The notes: a model not told the origin generated them from the sequence alone. DNA of 64,000 nucleotides from Vibrio aphrogenes (GCF_002157735.2 NZ_AP018689.1:930001-994000), one strand, 5' to 3'; numbered from the stretch's first letter, positions 8,690-18,494 are shown. Program-made: numbers and translations.

Positions 8690-10195
8690 GTGGATTTAAT
8701 ACAGCAATGGCGACTCTCTCACCCTCTTGATCTGGCTATCATTACGCCTCGGCAATCTTATACTTGGCAACAACTGGATGAGCAGATCGACAGCTTGGTT
8801 TCGTTATTAAAAGCGCAAGGGGTGACCAAAGAAAGCGTCATTGCGTTAGTTGGCAAGAATCATATTAATGGGGTGTTACTGTATTTAGCGTCACTACGGT
8901 TAGGGGCATTGTGCGCTTTGATGCCTCCTCAACCTAAAGTCGCGATCGCGCAAAAGTTGGACATCATTGACGCTGATTTTCTGTGGTTAAGTGATGAGGT
9001 ATCCTCATTAAATGCTCAAGATTTTCAGGTGTCGTCATTATCTCTAGATCCGTTCCTGAACACTGATTCAGTCGAGAGTCTTGATTCTCTAGACCGCGTT
9101 GAATCGCGAGGCTATCAGCGGTCTATTACCAGCCTATCTCACCAAGAAACACTTCACCAAGAATCACTTCAGCGAGAACCGTTTCACCGAGAGCAATTAG
9201 CCAGCATTGTGTTCACATCGGGTTCAACGGGGACACCTAAAGCGGTGGTACATGCGGTAAAGCATCACATCGCGAGTGCCGAAGGTTTATTAGCTAAGTT
9301 TCGGTTTGAACAAGCGGATACTTGGTTATTGAGTCTGCCGATTTACCATGTTTCTGGCTTGTCTATTATTTGGCGCTGGATGGTGAAAGGGGCTCGCCTA
9401 ATGGTTGGTGAAGGGCATTTGTCTGCGGAGATCCAACAAGTCACTCATGCTTCTTTAGTTCCTTTGCAGTTACAACGTTTATTAGAGAGCAAACAAGCTT
9501 TACCTTTAAAACGTGTTCTTTTGGGGGGATCGCACATTCCGATGCCTTTAATTGAGCAAGCCAAACAACGTGGTATTGACTGCTGGGTGGGCTATGGGAT
9601 GACTGAAATGGCCTCAACCGTAATTGCTAAACCCGTCGATGAGAGTCCAACAGCAGGCTGGTTATTACCACAACGTAAAATCAAACTCGATCAAGGGCGT
9701 ATTTATGTCGCTGGAGACACATTAGCCGCTGGCTATTTGCTCAAAGGGCAATTAACGCCGTTAGTGACTCAGCAGCAACCGTGGTTTGATACCAAAGACC
9801 TTGGGCATAGCTACCAACAAATAGGCAAACCCGAAGAATTTGTGATTATCGGTCGGGCAGACAATCAATTTATTTCAGGTGGTGAGAATATTCATTGTGA
9901 AGAAATTGAAGCAGTGTTAAATCGCCATCCATCCATCAAACAAGCCTTAGTGATTGCAGTAGATGATAAGCAATATGGAAAAAGGCCAGTTGCATTTGTT
10001 GATCTTGAGGGCGAGATTGATAGGGATAGCGAAATGCCACTCGACGCTCAAGCCTATCAACACTTTTTAGAGCGCTATTTAGAAAAGTTCAAATGCCCAG
10101 ATGCCTATTATTTACTGCCAGCCAGCTTGTTAAGTACTGGCATAAAGATCTCCCGCGCAGAGTTAGTTCAATACTATCAGCAGTATCATGCTTAA
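8690..10195 (+). CDS. menE: o-succinylbenzoate-CoA ligase MenE
   Basis: 501 residues with a GTG start. It is an adenylate-forming enzyme that activates o-succinylbenzoate with ATP and CoA. Motifs: IVFTSGSTGTPKAVVH (P-loop), GYGMTEMAS, GRADNQFISGGENIH (hinge) and LEKFKCPD near the end. Between the N-terminal part and the P-loop there is a polar insertion (about residues 123-168) ending in a 5-residue repeat (HQETL/HQESL/QREPF/HREQ). The insertion makes the protein longer than most MenE proteins (about 450-480). It is the last men gene. Confidence 0.94.
   Translation: MDLIQQWRLSHPLDLAIITPRQSYTWQQLDEQIDSLVSLLKAQGVTKESVIALVGKNHINGVLLYLASLRLGALCALMPPQPKVAIAQKLDIIDADFLWLSDEVSSLNAQDFQVSSLSLDPFLNTDSVESLDSLDRVESRGYQRSITSLSHQETLHQESLQREPFHREQLASIVFTSGSTGTPKAVVHAVKHHIASAEGLLAKFRFEQADTWLLSLPIYHVSGLSIIWRWMVKGARLMVGEGHLSAEIQQVTHASLVPLQLQRLLESKQALPLKRVLLGGSHIPMPLIEQAKQRGIDCWVGYGMTEMASTVIAKPVDESPTAGWLLPQRKIKLDQGRIYVAGDTLAAGYLLKGQLTPLVTQQQPWFDTKDLGHSYQQIGKPEEFVIIGRADNQFISGGENIHCEEIEAVLNRHPSIKQALVIAVDDKQYGKRPVAFVDLEGEIDRDSEMPLDAQAYQHFLERYLEKFKCPDAYYLLPASLLSTGIKISRAELVQYYQQYHA
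9140..9196 (+). repeat. 15-bp tandem repeat inside menE
   Basis: About four in-frame copies of a 15-bp unit: CACCAAGAAACACTT, CACCAAGAATCACTT, CAGCGAGAACCGTTT and a partial CACCGAGAGCAA. They encode a HQE-type pentapeptide just before the adenylation P-loop. The in-frame unit looks like slippage-driven linker growth. Confidence 0.85.
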
Positions 10196-10338
10196 GGCTC
10201 TTTTGCTTAATCCTTCCATTGTTATGTTCTACGCTTTTAAACCGAGTTAGCAAGGTTGGTTATGTATTAGTACAAAAGTGTATTTATTACTTTTATGAAA
10301 ATTCTTCATACTGAATCGATTAGAGAATATTGGAATGA

Positions 10339-10372
10339 GGTATTGGTGCTTGAAGCTTCAAACACCAATATC
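10339..10372. repeat. 34-bp near-perfect palindrome after menE
   Basis: The arms GGTATTGGTGCTTGAAG and CTTCAAACACCAATATC pair at 15 of 17 positions plus one G-U wobble, centred on AAGCTT with no loop. No U-run follows, so a classical terminator is uncertain. It lies 12 nt before the ribosome site of the small gene at 10395. Confidence 0.75.
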
Positions 10373-10394
10373 TTGCACAATGAAGGATTATTAA

Positions 10395-10568
10395 ATGAAA
10401 GTATTACTTACCTTACTTGTTGCACTATTCATCGCCATTGCAATCGTCACCGAAGGCTTGGTCGCTGCTCTAGCTGAATTGTTAGCCTTTGTGGTGGTGA
10501 TTAGCTGGGTGTTAAAAAGTAAGCAAGCCGTAAAACGTAAAGAGGCCCAAATTGAGCCTCATGTTTGA
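10395..10568 (+). CDS. 57-residue membrane protein of unknown function
   Basis: A short gene starting MKVLLTLLVALFIAIAIVTE, with AAGGA 7 nt before the ATG. Two hydrophobic stretches (about 2-18 and 22-40) are separated by a Glu-Gly turn. The tail is highly charged (KSKQAVKRKEAQIEPHV), suggesting a small inner-membrane protein with a cytoplasmic C-terminus. I do not recognise a named family. The stop is 6 bp from the convergent yeiH-type gene. A GAGGC/GCCTC hairpin inside its last codons may act as a shared weak terminator. Confidence 0.7.
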   Translation: MKVLLTLLVALFIAIAIVTEGLVAALAELLAFVVVISWVLKSKQAVKRKEAQIEPHV

Positions 10569-10574
10569 TAAGTT

Positions 10575-11507
10575 TTATTGAATATGGCTCATGATATAAA
10601 CCAATGAACAAGTTGAAATCAGTACCCAAAGGGTAATTCCAAATATCATAGGTTTAGGACCAGCTTCTTTTAATTTACCAACCGAAATACCACAGCCAAT
10701 CAAAAATAAACACAGGACAAGAGTTTGTTTGGCGAAGCTGTAGATGGAATGGTAAACCGCTGAAAATTGTGGCACTTGGTCACAAAAGACGATCGCAGCG
10801 CAATAGAAAATAATAAAGAACGGAATGGTTATTTTCTTGCTTTCACTCTTAAACATCATAGCGCTAATAAAGGCGACCGGCACAATCCATAGAGCACGTG
10901 CCAGTTTGAGTGTCGTCGCAATTTGCAATGATTGTTCACCGTAAGCTTGGGCGGCCCCGACGACTGATGAAGTATCATGGATAGCAATTGCGGCCCAAGT
11001 ACCAAATTGAGTTTGGCTTAAACCTAAAGCATGACCAATTACTGGAAAGAGAAATAAGGCCACCGAATTCAACACAAACACCACGGCTAAAGCCATTCCC
11101 ACGGGTTGATCTTTGGCATTGATCGCCGGAGCCACTGCTGCAATGGCACTGCCACCACAAATAGCCGTACCTGAAGCTATCAGGTGGCCGGTTTCTCGCT
11201 CTAATTTCATTTTCTTAGCTAGCAAGGTCCCAATAATAAGCGTGCTGAAAATACTGGTAACAATAATACCAAACCCTTGCTCAGTCGCGTGAATTGCTTG
11301 CTCAATATTGATGCCAAAGCCAAGACCGACAATGGAATAAGCCAAGAGTTTTTTGGTGATTTTGGTCACGGGAATGCTATGAGGTACAAATCCAAAGCTG
11401 GTGAGCAAAAAGCCTAGCGTTAACGCAATAGGAGAGTTCACCCAAGGGGTAAAGCACGCAAGAGCGCCAAGAGCGAATAAACCATAATTTCGAAGATAGA
11501 TACCCAT
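10575..11507 (-). CDS. YeiH family (UPF0324) putative membrane transporter
   Basis: 310 residues with about nine or ten hydrophobic segments. The family signature [17 protein letters not shown] sits near residue 110, and [17 protein letters not shown] and [15 protein letters not shown] are also typical of YeiH proteins. YeiH members are annotated as putative sulfate exporters, but substrate evidence for this subfamily is weak, so I keep the call generic. It is a single-gene unit facing the small membrane protein gene. Confidence 0.85.
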   Translation of the reverse strand: MGIYLRNYGLFALGALACFTPWVNSPIALTLGFLLTSFGFVPHSIPVTKITKKLLAYSIVGLGFGINIEQAIHATEQGFGIIVTSIFSTLIIGTLLAKKMKLERETGHLIASGTAICGGSAIAAVAPAINAKDQPVGMALAVVFVLNSVALFLFPVIGHALGLSQTQFGTWAAIAIHDTSSVVGAAQAYGEQSLQIATTLKLARALWIVPVAFISAMMFKSESKKITIPFFIIFYCAAIVFCDQVPQFSAVYHSIYSFAKQTLVLCLFLIGCGISVGKLKEAGPKPMIFGITLWVLISTCSLVYIMSHIQ

Positions 11508-11601
11508 GTTTAATCCAACAATATTAACAATAAGCGGCTATCATAGCGGAATTGCCTGGTTTAGTAAGTCTTGATAATTTAAACCTTATGTTTTGTTTTG
11601 T

Positions 11602-11638
11602 TTGACGCCTGGGTTCGTTTTACTTGACGTCTGGGTTC
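11602..11638. repeat. direct repeat TTGACG(C/T)CTGGGTTC
   Basis: Two 15-bp copies at 11602-11616 and 11624-11638 differ at one base, with a 22-bp period, in the gap between the yeiH-type gene and the MFS gene. The period of about two helical turns would suit a protein binding one DNA face. Nothing else supports a function. Confidence 0.6.
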
Positions 11639-11686
11639 AGGTAATCCTGAGACATACTGGTATATTGCGATGTGTTGCTCGAGGTA

Positions 11687-11703
11687 GGCGTTGATACAAC
11701 GCC
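11687..11703 (-). terminator. possible terminator hairpin after the MFS gene
   Basis: A 7-bp perfect stem (GGCGTTG / CAACGCC) with a 3-nt loop lies 13 bp past the MFS gene stop. It has no U-tract on the minus strand, so intrinsic termination is uncertain. Confidence 0.4.
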
Positions 11704-11715
11704 ACTCTCGATGAG

Positions 11716-12999
11716 TTAAAGGCGTGTTAGTTTCTGTTTTAAGTAAACCATCATGGCTAAATTTGCCAAAGCTAATAGTTTGAAAAAGTGCGGTATGGCA
11801 AGATGCAGTAATCCCAACAGCACCATACCCACAATGGCACTGCCGACCATATACAGTGCGTTATAGATATTGTTAGCGGCAATCACTTGAGCGCGATTGT
11901 GATCAGAGGCTGATGTTTGCATTAAGGTATATAAAGGAACGATAAACAAACCGCCACATATACCCAAGCCCAGTAAAGCGAGAAATAACGGATAGAGCGA
12001 TATTGTTGAAAATAATGTACTGATGGTGAGCAAAGCTGTTGGCTGAGCCGGGGTGAGCAGCCCTAACAATAAACTGCATAAGGAGATGCCAAAACCGCCA
12101 TAGAAAATGATGGTTAAGTTGATTTTATGACGAGAGAGTTTGGCACACAGCAAAGACCCTACAGCGATGCCAATGGAAAATAGCGCCAATAGGAAAGACA
12201 CTGTGGTCGAGTCGCCATTAAGATGATGTTTAGTGAAATTTGGAAATTGTGTTAAATAGCTGGCGCCAAGAAACCAAAACCAACTAATCGCGGTGATGGC
12301 GAAGAAAATCTGCCCATTACTTTTGGCAAGGCGTAAGGTTTGTTTCGTCTGTTTGATGGGCTGCCATTGAAATGGGGTTTGCGTGCTCTTGATATCAGCT
12401 TTGGGAATAAACAGGCTGGCAATCAAGCCGAATACCGCAAAGCTGACGACAGCAATGGCAGTGGTGGTGTAAGCGGAAGGGGCGGCGACAATAAAGCCTG
12501 CGCCAATGGTGCCAAATAAAATGGCCAAAAAGGTTCCTGTTTCAACCCAAGCATTTCCTGTGAGCAATTCTTGAGGGTGGAGATGTTGTGGGAGTAGGGC
12601 ATATTTGACGGGGCCAAAGAAAGCCGATTGAGCCCCCATCAAGAATAATAAAATCAGTAACGCAATGTAACTGTGAGTGATAAAACTGACTGCCCCTAAA
12701 AGCATAATCATAACTTCAGCCAATTTGACCCAGCGGATTAACGTTGATTTTTCACATCGGTCAGTCAGCACACCCGCCGTCGCAGAAAATAAAAAGAAGG
12801 GCAAAATAAAGACCCCAGCGGCGAGGTTGATAAATAAGGTACTCGACATGGGGAGCTGTTCCACACTCGCAAAAGCGACAAAAATCAATAAAGCATTTTT
12901 GTAGATATTATCGTTAAATGCCCCTAAGAATTGAGTCATAAAATACGGGAAAAAACGTCGAGAAAAAAAGAGCCGACGATGAGATGACGAGTGATTCAT
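11716..12999 (-). CDS. MFS transporter, lysophospholipid transporter LplT-like
   Basis: 427 residues with about twelve membrane segments. The N-terminus RFFPYFMTQFLGAFNDNIYKNALLI and the loop TDRCEKSTLIRWVK match the MFS domain of LplT and of fused 2-acylglycerophosphoethanolamine acyltransferase (Aas) proteins, which flip lysophospholipids inward for re-acylation. FFGPVKYALLPQHLHPQELLTGNAWVE is also typical. No acyltransferase gene or domain is adjacent, so its partner Aas, if present, is elsewhere. The substrate is inferred from family only. Confidence 0.75.
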   Translation of the reverse strand: MNHSSSHRRLFFSRRFFPYFMTQFLGAFNDNIYKNALLIFVAFASVEQLPMSSTLFINLAAGVFILPFFLFSATAGVLTDRCEKSTLIRWVKLAEVMIMLLGAVSFITHSYIALLILLFLMGAQSAFFGPVKYALLPQHLHPQELLTGNAWVETGTFLAILFGTIGAGFIVAAPSAYTTTAIAVVSFAVFGLIASLFIPKADIKSTQTPFQWQPIKQTKQTLRLAKSNGQIFFAITAISWFWFLGASYLTQFPNFTKHHLNGDSTTVSFLLALFSIGIAVGSLLCAKLSRHKINLTIIFYGGFGISLCSLLLGLLTPAQPTALLTISTLFSTISLYPLFLALLGLGICGGLFIVPLYTLMQTSASDHNRAQVIAANNIYNALYMVGSAIVGMVLLGLLHLAIPHFFKLLALANLAMMVYLKQKLTRL

Positions 13000-13140
13000 T
13001 TCTATCCTTAGAGTGTGATTGAAGCAATAACATCCAGACGCGTTTATACTGCAATATTCTGAAACATAGCAATAGTGTACACCGTGTATATTACCGCTAT
13101 CATGAATTCAGTCTTAATTATTATTAGAAAAAGGGATCTT

Positions 13141-14016
13141 ATGAACCGATTTTTTGTCATGGTCGCATTGATCGTGGTTGCTATGGTGACTGTACCAGTT
13201 GCTGAAGCCAAGCGTTTTGGTGGGGGTAAGTCGTTTGGTAAAAGTTTTAAAACTGCGCCAGCGCCAAAACAAAACGTCCAAAATACCAATACATTAAATA
13301 AAAAACCTGATGCCAATACGCCTCGTCGTGGCGGTATGATGGGAGGAATGCTCGGTGGTTTATTAGCGGGTGGATTACTGGCTTCATTGTTTATGGGCGG
13401 TGGTTTTGAAGGTATTCAGTTCTTTGATATCTTAATTATAGGTTTAATTGCTTTTGTCGCGTTTAAATTCTTACGTGGCATGATGGGAGCCAAACAAGGT
13501 TCTATGAATCGAGGGCCACAAGCGGCGTATTCTGGGGCGATGAATCGTCAGCAGTTTGAGCAGCCAAATGTACAAAACTTCGAACAGCCTCAGTCTGCAG
13601 GTGGTTTTGGTGCAACAGGGCAATCAGATGTTCCTCACAACTTCCCTCCAGGTTTTGACCGTGTAGCCTTTGTTGAAGGTTCTCGTGAGCATTACCGTAC
13701 ACTGCAAGGTGCTTGGAACTTTAATCAATTAGATAAGATTGAAGAATACGTCACCCCGAGTTTATTTGAAGAGCTAAAAGCGGAGCGTGCTCAACTGCAA
13801 GGCGATCAACATACCGATGTCATGTACGTTGATGCAGAAATTGTTCGCGGTGAATACGATGCTTCAAAAGCACAATTGAGCATTCAATTTACGGGGCGCT
13901 ATCGTGATTCAGTCGAAGGTGTGGAAGAAGATATTGATGAAGTTTGGCATCTTGAACGTGATTTAACCGCTAATAATGCACCGTGGTTAATCGTTGGGAT
14001 TCAAACTAACTCATAA
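13141..14016 (+). CDS. Tim44-like domain membrane protein
   Basis: 291 residues from the ATG at 13141, which has AAAGGGA upstream and begins a good signal peptide (cleavage probably after VAEA); the frame is open further upstream but without coding character. Order: signal peptide; Gly/Lys/Phe-rich and Asn/Pro-rich linker; GGMMGG(M)LGG(L)LAGG glycine-rich hydrophobic segment plus a second membrane helix (about 78-125); Gln/Pro-rich linker; then a C-terminal Tim44-like domain (about 175-290) beginning FVEGSREHYRTLQGAWN. Such proteins are common in proteobacteria with unknown roles; the domain is mitochondrial Tim44-like. Confidence 0.85.
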   Translation: MNRFFVMVALIVVAMVTVPVAEAKRFGGGKSFGKSFKTAPAPKQNVQNTNTLNKKPDANTPRRGGMMGGMLGGLLAGGLLASLFMGGGFEGIQFFDILIIGLIAFVAFKFLRGMMGAKQGSMNRGPQAAYSGAMNRQQFEQPNVQNFEQPQSAGGFGATGQSDVPHNFPPGFDRVAFVEGSREHYRTLQGAWNFNQLDKIEEYVTPSLFEELKAERAQLQGDQHTDVMYVDAEIVRGEYDASKAQLSIQFTGRYRDSVEGVEEDIDEVWHLERDLTANNAPWLIVGIQTNS

Positions 14017-14042
14017 CGCTTAGTCATCATTCTTTATTGTAC

Positions 14043-14070
14043 AAGCCAGTGGAGCAATCTGCTGGCTTTT
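14043..14070 (+). terminator. terminator of the Tim44-domain gene
   Basis: Stem AAGCCAG / CTGGCTT with a 12-nt loop, followed by TTTTTTA on the plus strand, 27 bp after the stop codon. Confidence 0.8.
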
Positions 14071-14130
14071 TTAGTGTGTGTGTATTGTTGAGGCGAGATA
14101 GAGGTAGTGATATGTGCTGAGATGGAGACA

Positions 14131-14165
14131 TAAAAAATCCCCAGTAACGAAATGCTACTGGGGAT
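14131..14165 (-). terminator. rho-independent terminator of pta
   Basis: Perfect 10-bp stem ATCCCCAGTA / TACTGGGGAT (14137-14146 and 14156-14165). On the minus strand the hairpin is followed by a U-run (complement of TAAAAAA at 14131). It lies about 30 bp past the pta stop. Confidence 0.9.
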
Positions 14166-14194
14166 GGATTTTATTTTTGAATGAGTCTTAAAAC

Positions 14195-16336
14195 TTATTC
14201 AGCTTGAGCTGCTTGAATCGCTGTTAGTGCGACGGTGTAGACGATATCGTCAACCAATGCACCACGAGACAAGTCATTCACAGGCTTACGCATACCTTGT
14301 AGCATTGGACCGATAGAGACTAGGTCTGCAGAGCGTTGTACCGCTTTGTACGTTGTGTTACCCGTGTTTAGGTCTGGGAATACAAATACAGTGGCTTTAC
14401 CCGCTACAGGAGAGTTAGGCGCTTTAGAAGCCGCTACGTTTTCCATGATCGCAGCATCGTATTGTAGAGGACCGTCGATCACAAGATCAGGACGTTTCTC
14501 TTGAGCGATCTTAGTCGCTTCACGTACTTTATCAACGTCTGCACCTTTACCAGAAGTACCGGTAGAGTATGAGATCATTGCAACGCGTGGATCGATACCG
14601 AATGCTTTCGCAGAATCTGCTGATTGAATCGCGATTTCAGCTAATTGTTCAGCGTTTGGATCTGGGTTGATTGCACAGTCACCGTAAACCAATACTTGGT
14701 CAGGTAATAGCATAAAGAACACAGACGATACGATAGACGCACCTGGTGCTGTTTTGATGATTTGGAACGGAGGTACGATAGTATTCGCCGTAGTGTGAAC
14801 TGCGCCAGAAACTAGACCATCAACTTCACCCGCTTCTAACATCATAGTGCCTAGGAACACTGAATCTTGCAGTTTTTCACGAGCAACGACTTCAGTCATG
14901 CCTTTCGCACCACGTAGTTCAACTAGGCGCGCTACGTAGTTTTCACGAACTTCATCAGAATTGATGATGGTTACGCCAGCACCAAGTTCCACACCTTGTT
15001 GAGCAGCAACACGTTTGATCTCATCAGGGTTACCTAATAGTACACATTCCGCAATACCACGTTCAGCACAGATTGCTGCCGCTTTAACGGTACGTGGCTC
15101 ATCACCTTCAGGAAGTACGATGCGCTTACCTGCACGACGAGCAAATTCAGTTAACTGATAACGGAATGCTGGTGGGCTTAGGCGACGGATACCTTGAGTA
15201 CCTTCAGATAGAGAATCAATCCAAGGACCATCGATGTGGCTTGCCACGTGGTCGTTGATGAATTCGATACGTTCTTTATCGTCAGCAGGAACTTCTAGGT
15301 TGAAGCTTTGTAGGTTCAATGAAGTTTGCCATGTGTTACCTTGCGCTTTGAAGATCGGTAGGCCGGCTTCAAATGCTGGTTTACATAGGTCAGCGATTTG
15401 CTCTGGGATGTCATAACCGCCAGTTAGCAAGATTGCGCCAATTTCAACGCCATTCATAGAAGCAAGAGCTGCCGCTACAATAACATCAGGACGGTCAGCC
15501 GAAGTGACTAGAAGTGAACCTGGCTTAAAGTGCTCGATCATGTTTGGTAGAGAGCGGGCACAGAATGTGATGCTCTTAATACGACGAGTATTGATTTCAC
15601 CGGCGTTGATGATGTCAGCATTTAAGTGCTTAGCCATGTCAATTGCACGCGTAGCAATCAATTCAATTTTCCAAGGCACACAGCCTAATACGCGGATTGG
15701 GCTAGAGTTGAAAATTTGCATTACTTCGATGTTGGCTTGTGCTGCGCTGCTCTTCTCATCAAAGATTTCAGATAAATCTGGGCGTGTGCGACCAGCTTCA
15801 TCGACTGGAGCATTCAATTTGTTGATGATCACACCAGAGATGTTTTTGTTTTTTGTGCCACCAAAGTTAGAACAAGCAACATCAATACGCTCTTTTAATT
15901 GAGCGGCATTGTTTGTTCCTGGAGTCGCAACAAATACGATTTCTGCGCCAAGCGTTTTGGCAATTTCAGCGTTCACTTGGTTGGCAAATGGGTGCTTACG
16001 AGTTGGGACTAAACCTTCGATTAGCACAACTTCAGACGTGTTGCTGATCGTATTATAACGTTCAACAATTTGCTCTAGTAGAACATCTGTTTTTTCGTTA
16101 CTGATGAAAGATTCAGCTTCTGACATTGGTGTCGCTTCGGCCACTTTAATGTCACTGCTTGCTGTAATGATGGTGGATGTTAAATCAGGAGCATCAAAAC
16201 CACTACGAGGTTGAGCAATTGGTTTGAAAAATGAAACATTTACACCTTTACGTTCCATAGCGCGAAGTACGCCAAGGCTAACGCTAGTTAAACCAACGCC
16301 AGAGCTAATAGGAACAAGCATAATAGTACGAGACAT
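14195..16336 (-). CDS. pta: phosphate acetyltransferase Pta
   Basis: 713 residues from the ATG at 16336, which has AGAGGAAA before it and gives the family N-terminus [20 protein letters not shown]. coli Pta has 714. It interconverts acetyl-CoA and acetyl phosphate. Domains in order: N-terminal P-loop-like DRTGG-type regulatory domain (about 1-220), DRTGG domain (about 230-340) and the C-terminal catalytic PTA domain from about 390 ([46 protein letters not shown] motif). It lies downstream of ackA in the same direction, separated by a hairpin that may tune its level. Confidence 0.97.
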   Translation of the reverse strand: MSRTIMLVPISSGVGLTSVSLGVLRAMERKGVNVSFFKPIAQPRSGFDAPDLTSTIITASSDIKVAEATPMSEAESFISNEKTDVLLEQIVERYNTISNTSEVVLIEGLVPTRKHPFANQVNAEIAKTLGAEIVFVATPGTNNAAQLKERIDVACSNFGGTKNKNISGVIINKLNAPVDEAGRTRPDLSEIFDEKSSAAQANIEVMQIFNSSPIRVLGCVPWKIELIATRAIDMAKHLNADIINAGEINTRRIKSITFCARSLPNMIEHFKPGSLLVTSADRPDVIVAAALASMNGVEIGAILLTGGYDIPEQIADLCKPAFEAGLPIFKAQGNTWQTSLNLQSFNLEVPADDKERIEFINDHVASHIDGPWIDSLSEGTQGIRRLSPPAFRYQLTEFARRAGKRIVLPEGDEPRTVKAAAICAERGIAECVLLGNPDEIKRVAAQQGVELGAGVTIINSDEVRENYVARLVELRGAKGMTEVVAREKLQDSVFLGTMMLEAGEVDGLVSGAVHTTANTIVPPFQIIKTAPGASIVSSVFFMLLPDQVLVYGDCAINPDPNAEQLAEIAIQSADSAKAFGIDPRVAMISYSTGTSGKGADVDKVREATKIAQEKRPDLVIDGPLQYDAAIMENVAASKAPNSPVAGKATVFVFPDLNTGNTTYKAVQRSADLVSIGPMLQGMRKPVNDLSRGALVDDIVYTVALTAIQAAQAE

Positions 16337-16387
16337 GGACAAATTTCCTCTAACTATTTTGAAAAGAGCGAACGTAAATGGTTCGCT

Positions 16388-16420
16388 CAAAAGAAAACAG
16401 GCTAACAATTCGTTAGCCTG
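16388..16420 (-). terminator. ackA-pta intergenic hairpin (attenuator-like terminator)
   Basis: Perfect 9-bp stem CAGGCTAAC / GTTAGCCTG with a 5-nt loop at 16398-16420. On the minus strand it is followed by TTTTCTTTT. It lies just past the ackA stop and about 50 nt before the pta start, so part of ackA transcription could end here. Confidence 0.75.
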
Positions 16421-16426
16421 AAAATA

Positions 16427-17623
16427 TTAAAGACCAGTAATGCGTGCGGTATCTTCTGCGATAACTAACTCTTCGTTAGTTGAGATAACCATTGCTGGTA
16501 CTCGGCTGCTATCCGTTGTGATAACTCCTTCGCCGCCGAAGCGAGCTTCAAGGTTTTTCGCGCTATCAACTTCAACGCCTAGTAGGCCAAGACGGTTTAG
16601 AACTAGCTCACGAATTGGTGCAGAGTTCTCACCAATACCGCCAGTGAAGACGATGGCATCTAGTTGACCGTCAAGAGTCGCAGTATAAGACGCTACGTAT
16701 TTCGCCAAACGGTGGCAGAATACGTTCATTGCGCGAGTAGCTTCTTCTTTGTCGCCGTAGTTATCTTCAACGAAACGACAGTCAGACGTCACACCAGTTA
16801 AACCTAGTAAACCAGATTCTTTTGTGAACATAGTATTAATTTGGTCAACGCTCATGCCTAGTTTGTCATGTAAGTGGAACATAACAGCAGGGTCTAAGTC
16901 ACCACAGCGAGTACCCATAACTAGACCTTCTAAAGGTGTTAGACCCATAGAGATGTCAACAGATTGGCCGTTTTTGATTGCACAAACTGATGCACCGTTA
17001 CCTAGGTGGCAGTTGATGATGTTCAATTCAGCTTGTGGTTTGTTTAAACGTGCAGCAGCTTCTTGGGCGATAAAGCGGTGAGAAGTACCGTGAGCACCGT
17101 AACGACGAATACCGTGGTCTTTGTATAAGTTGTAAGGAAGCGCATATAGGTAGGCTTCTTCAGGCATTGTTTGGTGGAACGCAGTGTCAAATACCGCAAC
17201 GTTTTTCAACTCAGGGAAGTTGTGTTTTGCCGCTTCAATACCAATGATGTGAGCTGGGTTATGAAGAGGTGCAAACGTTGCTGCATCTTGAATGCCTTTT
17301 AATACTTCATCTGTAATAAGAGCAGATTTAGTAAATTGTTCACCACCATGAACGATACGGTGACCGATTGCACCAAGGTTTTCTTTAAGTTCTGGTTTAG
17401 AAGCAAGAATTGTTTCAACCATGAAAGCTAGGGCTTCTTCGTGAGTCGCACCTTCGCTTAATTGAGCTTCATGTTTGCCATCAAGTTTCCATTTAATGCG
17501 TGCTTCTGGAAGACCTAAACATTCAGAAAGGCCAGTTAGATGCTCATCACCAGATTCTGCATCAACGATAGCAAATTTTAATGAAGAGCTACCGCAGTTT
17601 AAAACTAGGACTAGTTTTGACAT
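16427..17623 (-). CDS. ackA: acetate kinase AckA
   Basis: 398 residues from the ATG at 17623 ([19 protein letters not shown]); E. coli AckA has 400. The longer upstream frame lacks coding character. It converts acetyl phosphate and ADP to acetate and ATP. ASKHA-fold motifs: NCGSSSLKF (phosphate-1), [34 protein letters not shown] and [15 protein letters not shown]. It forms the acetate overflow pathway with pta downstream. yfbV is divergent, as in E. coli. Confidence 0.97.
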   Translation of the reverse strand: MSKLVLVLNCGSSSLKFAIVDAESGDEHLTGLSECLGLPEARIKWKLDGKHEAQLSEGATHEEALAFMVETILASKPELKENLGAIGHRIVHGGEQFTKSALITDEVLKGIQDAATFAPLHNPAHIIGIEAAKHNFPELKNVAVFDTAFHQTMPEEAYLYALPYNLYKDHGIRRYGAHGTSHRFIAQEAAARLNKPQAELNIINCHLGNGASVCAIKNGQSVDISMGLTPLEGLVMGTRCGDLDPAVMFHLHDKLGMSVDQINTMFTKESGLLGLTGVTSDCRFVEDNYGDKEEATRAMNVFCHRLAKYVASYTATLDGQLDAIVFTGGIGENSAPIRELVLNRLGLLGVEVDSAKNLEARFGGEGVITTDSSRVPAMVISTNEELVIAEDTARITGL

Positions 17624-17948
17624 GAGTGAATACCTGTATTCGTTCAAAATGATTGTAATGAAATAAAACAATTTCAAGAATAGACGACAATCTGCGATCA
17701 ACGTATTATTCTTAAGTGTGCCGTGCTTTTTCTTTGTATCTACCAAAGCCAAAACAAGGCGAAAACGGTTTTATGCGACACGTATCTCTGTTTGCAATGC
17801 AATTTGGCAAGCAAAGATTATGAAAGTGCGCAAAGAATAACGATTATATCTCAAGATAACAAAAATATTTTAATGAATATTAACTTTAGTCAATTTTATT
17901 GCGATTTTTGTTGATTTTTTACGGAGATATTTTAGTGAGGGAGGACTT
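17624..17948. other. ackA-yfbV divergent promoter region
   Basis: 325 bp, A+T-rich towards yfbV. It should carry the promoters of both units. An open frame at 17723-17914 has no ribosome site or recognisable protein. GGGAGGA at 17939-17945 is the yfbV ribosome site. I could not assign an ArcA or FNR site with confidence. Confidence 0.55.
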
Positions 17949-18398
17949 ATGAGCCAAAAAGGTTTCATTCACCGTTTTAAAGATGGTCAGCAATACATGG
18001 ATCTTTGGCCGGTTCGTAAAGAGCTTGCCCCTATCTTTCCAGAACAAAGGATCATTAAAGCCACTAAGTTTGGTATTAAGGTGATGCCTGCTGTCGCCGC
18101 GATCAGTATTTTAATCCAAATGAGCTTACATAATTACCATGCTATGCCACAAGCCGTCGTGGTAGCTTTGTTTGCCATTAGCTTACCTCTACAAGGCATT
18201 TGGTGGCTTGGCACGCGCTCTAATACCGTATTACCTCCGAGTTTGGCGAATTGGTATCGAGAGTTGTATCAAAAAGTCGCTGAGTCAGGGGGCGCACAAG
18301 AGCCAATCAAATCTAAGCCTCGTTATAAAGAACTGGCTTTAATGCTAAAAAGAGCCTTTCGACAATTGGATGAAAGCGCATTGGAGCGCTGGTTCTAA
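17949..18398 (+). CDS. yfbV: YfbV family (UPF0208) membrane protein
   Basis: 149 residues, similar throughout to E. coli YfbV (151). An N-terminal soluble part ([28 protein letters not shown]) is followed by two membrane helices (about 48-65 and 71-90) around a short loop, then a charged cytoplasmic tail. It is a conserved inner-membrane protein next to ackA-pta in many gamma-proteobacteria; E. coli YfbV has been linked to chromosome macrodomain organisation. A strong GGGAGGA ribosome site supports the start. Confidence 0.92.
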   Translation: MSQKGFIHRFKDGQQYMDLWPVRKELAPIFPEQRIIKATKFGIKVMPAVAAISILIQMSLHNYHAMPQAVVVALFAISLPLQGIWWLGTRSNTVLPPSLANWYRELYQKVAESGGAQEPIKSKPRYKELALMLKRAFRQLDESALERWF

Positions 18399-18410
18399 TC
18401 ACAAGTTGCA

Positions 18411-18494
18411 TTGATTGCTATAACTAATGATTATTATAACCAACGATTGTTACAACCAATGATTGCCATAACCAATAATTACTATAACCAATAT
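18411..18494. repeat. 16-bp tandem repeat after yfbV
   Basis: About five units, from a partial TTGATTGC through TATAACTAATGATTAT (18419), TATAACCAACGATTGT (18435), TACAACCAATGATTGC (18451), CATAACCAATAATTAC (18467) and a partial TATAACCAATAT (18483). Units differ at a few positions, so the array is not brand new. It lies between the yfbV stop and its terminator. Confidence 0.88.

Noticed and set aside
14195..17623. Several long antisense frames inside pta and ackA
   Set aside because: They are shadows of strongly biased codon use in highly expressed genes.
17723..17914. 63-residue frame in the ackA-yfbV gap
   Set aside because: No ribosome site or family likeness; it lies over the promoter region.
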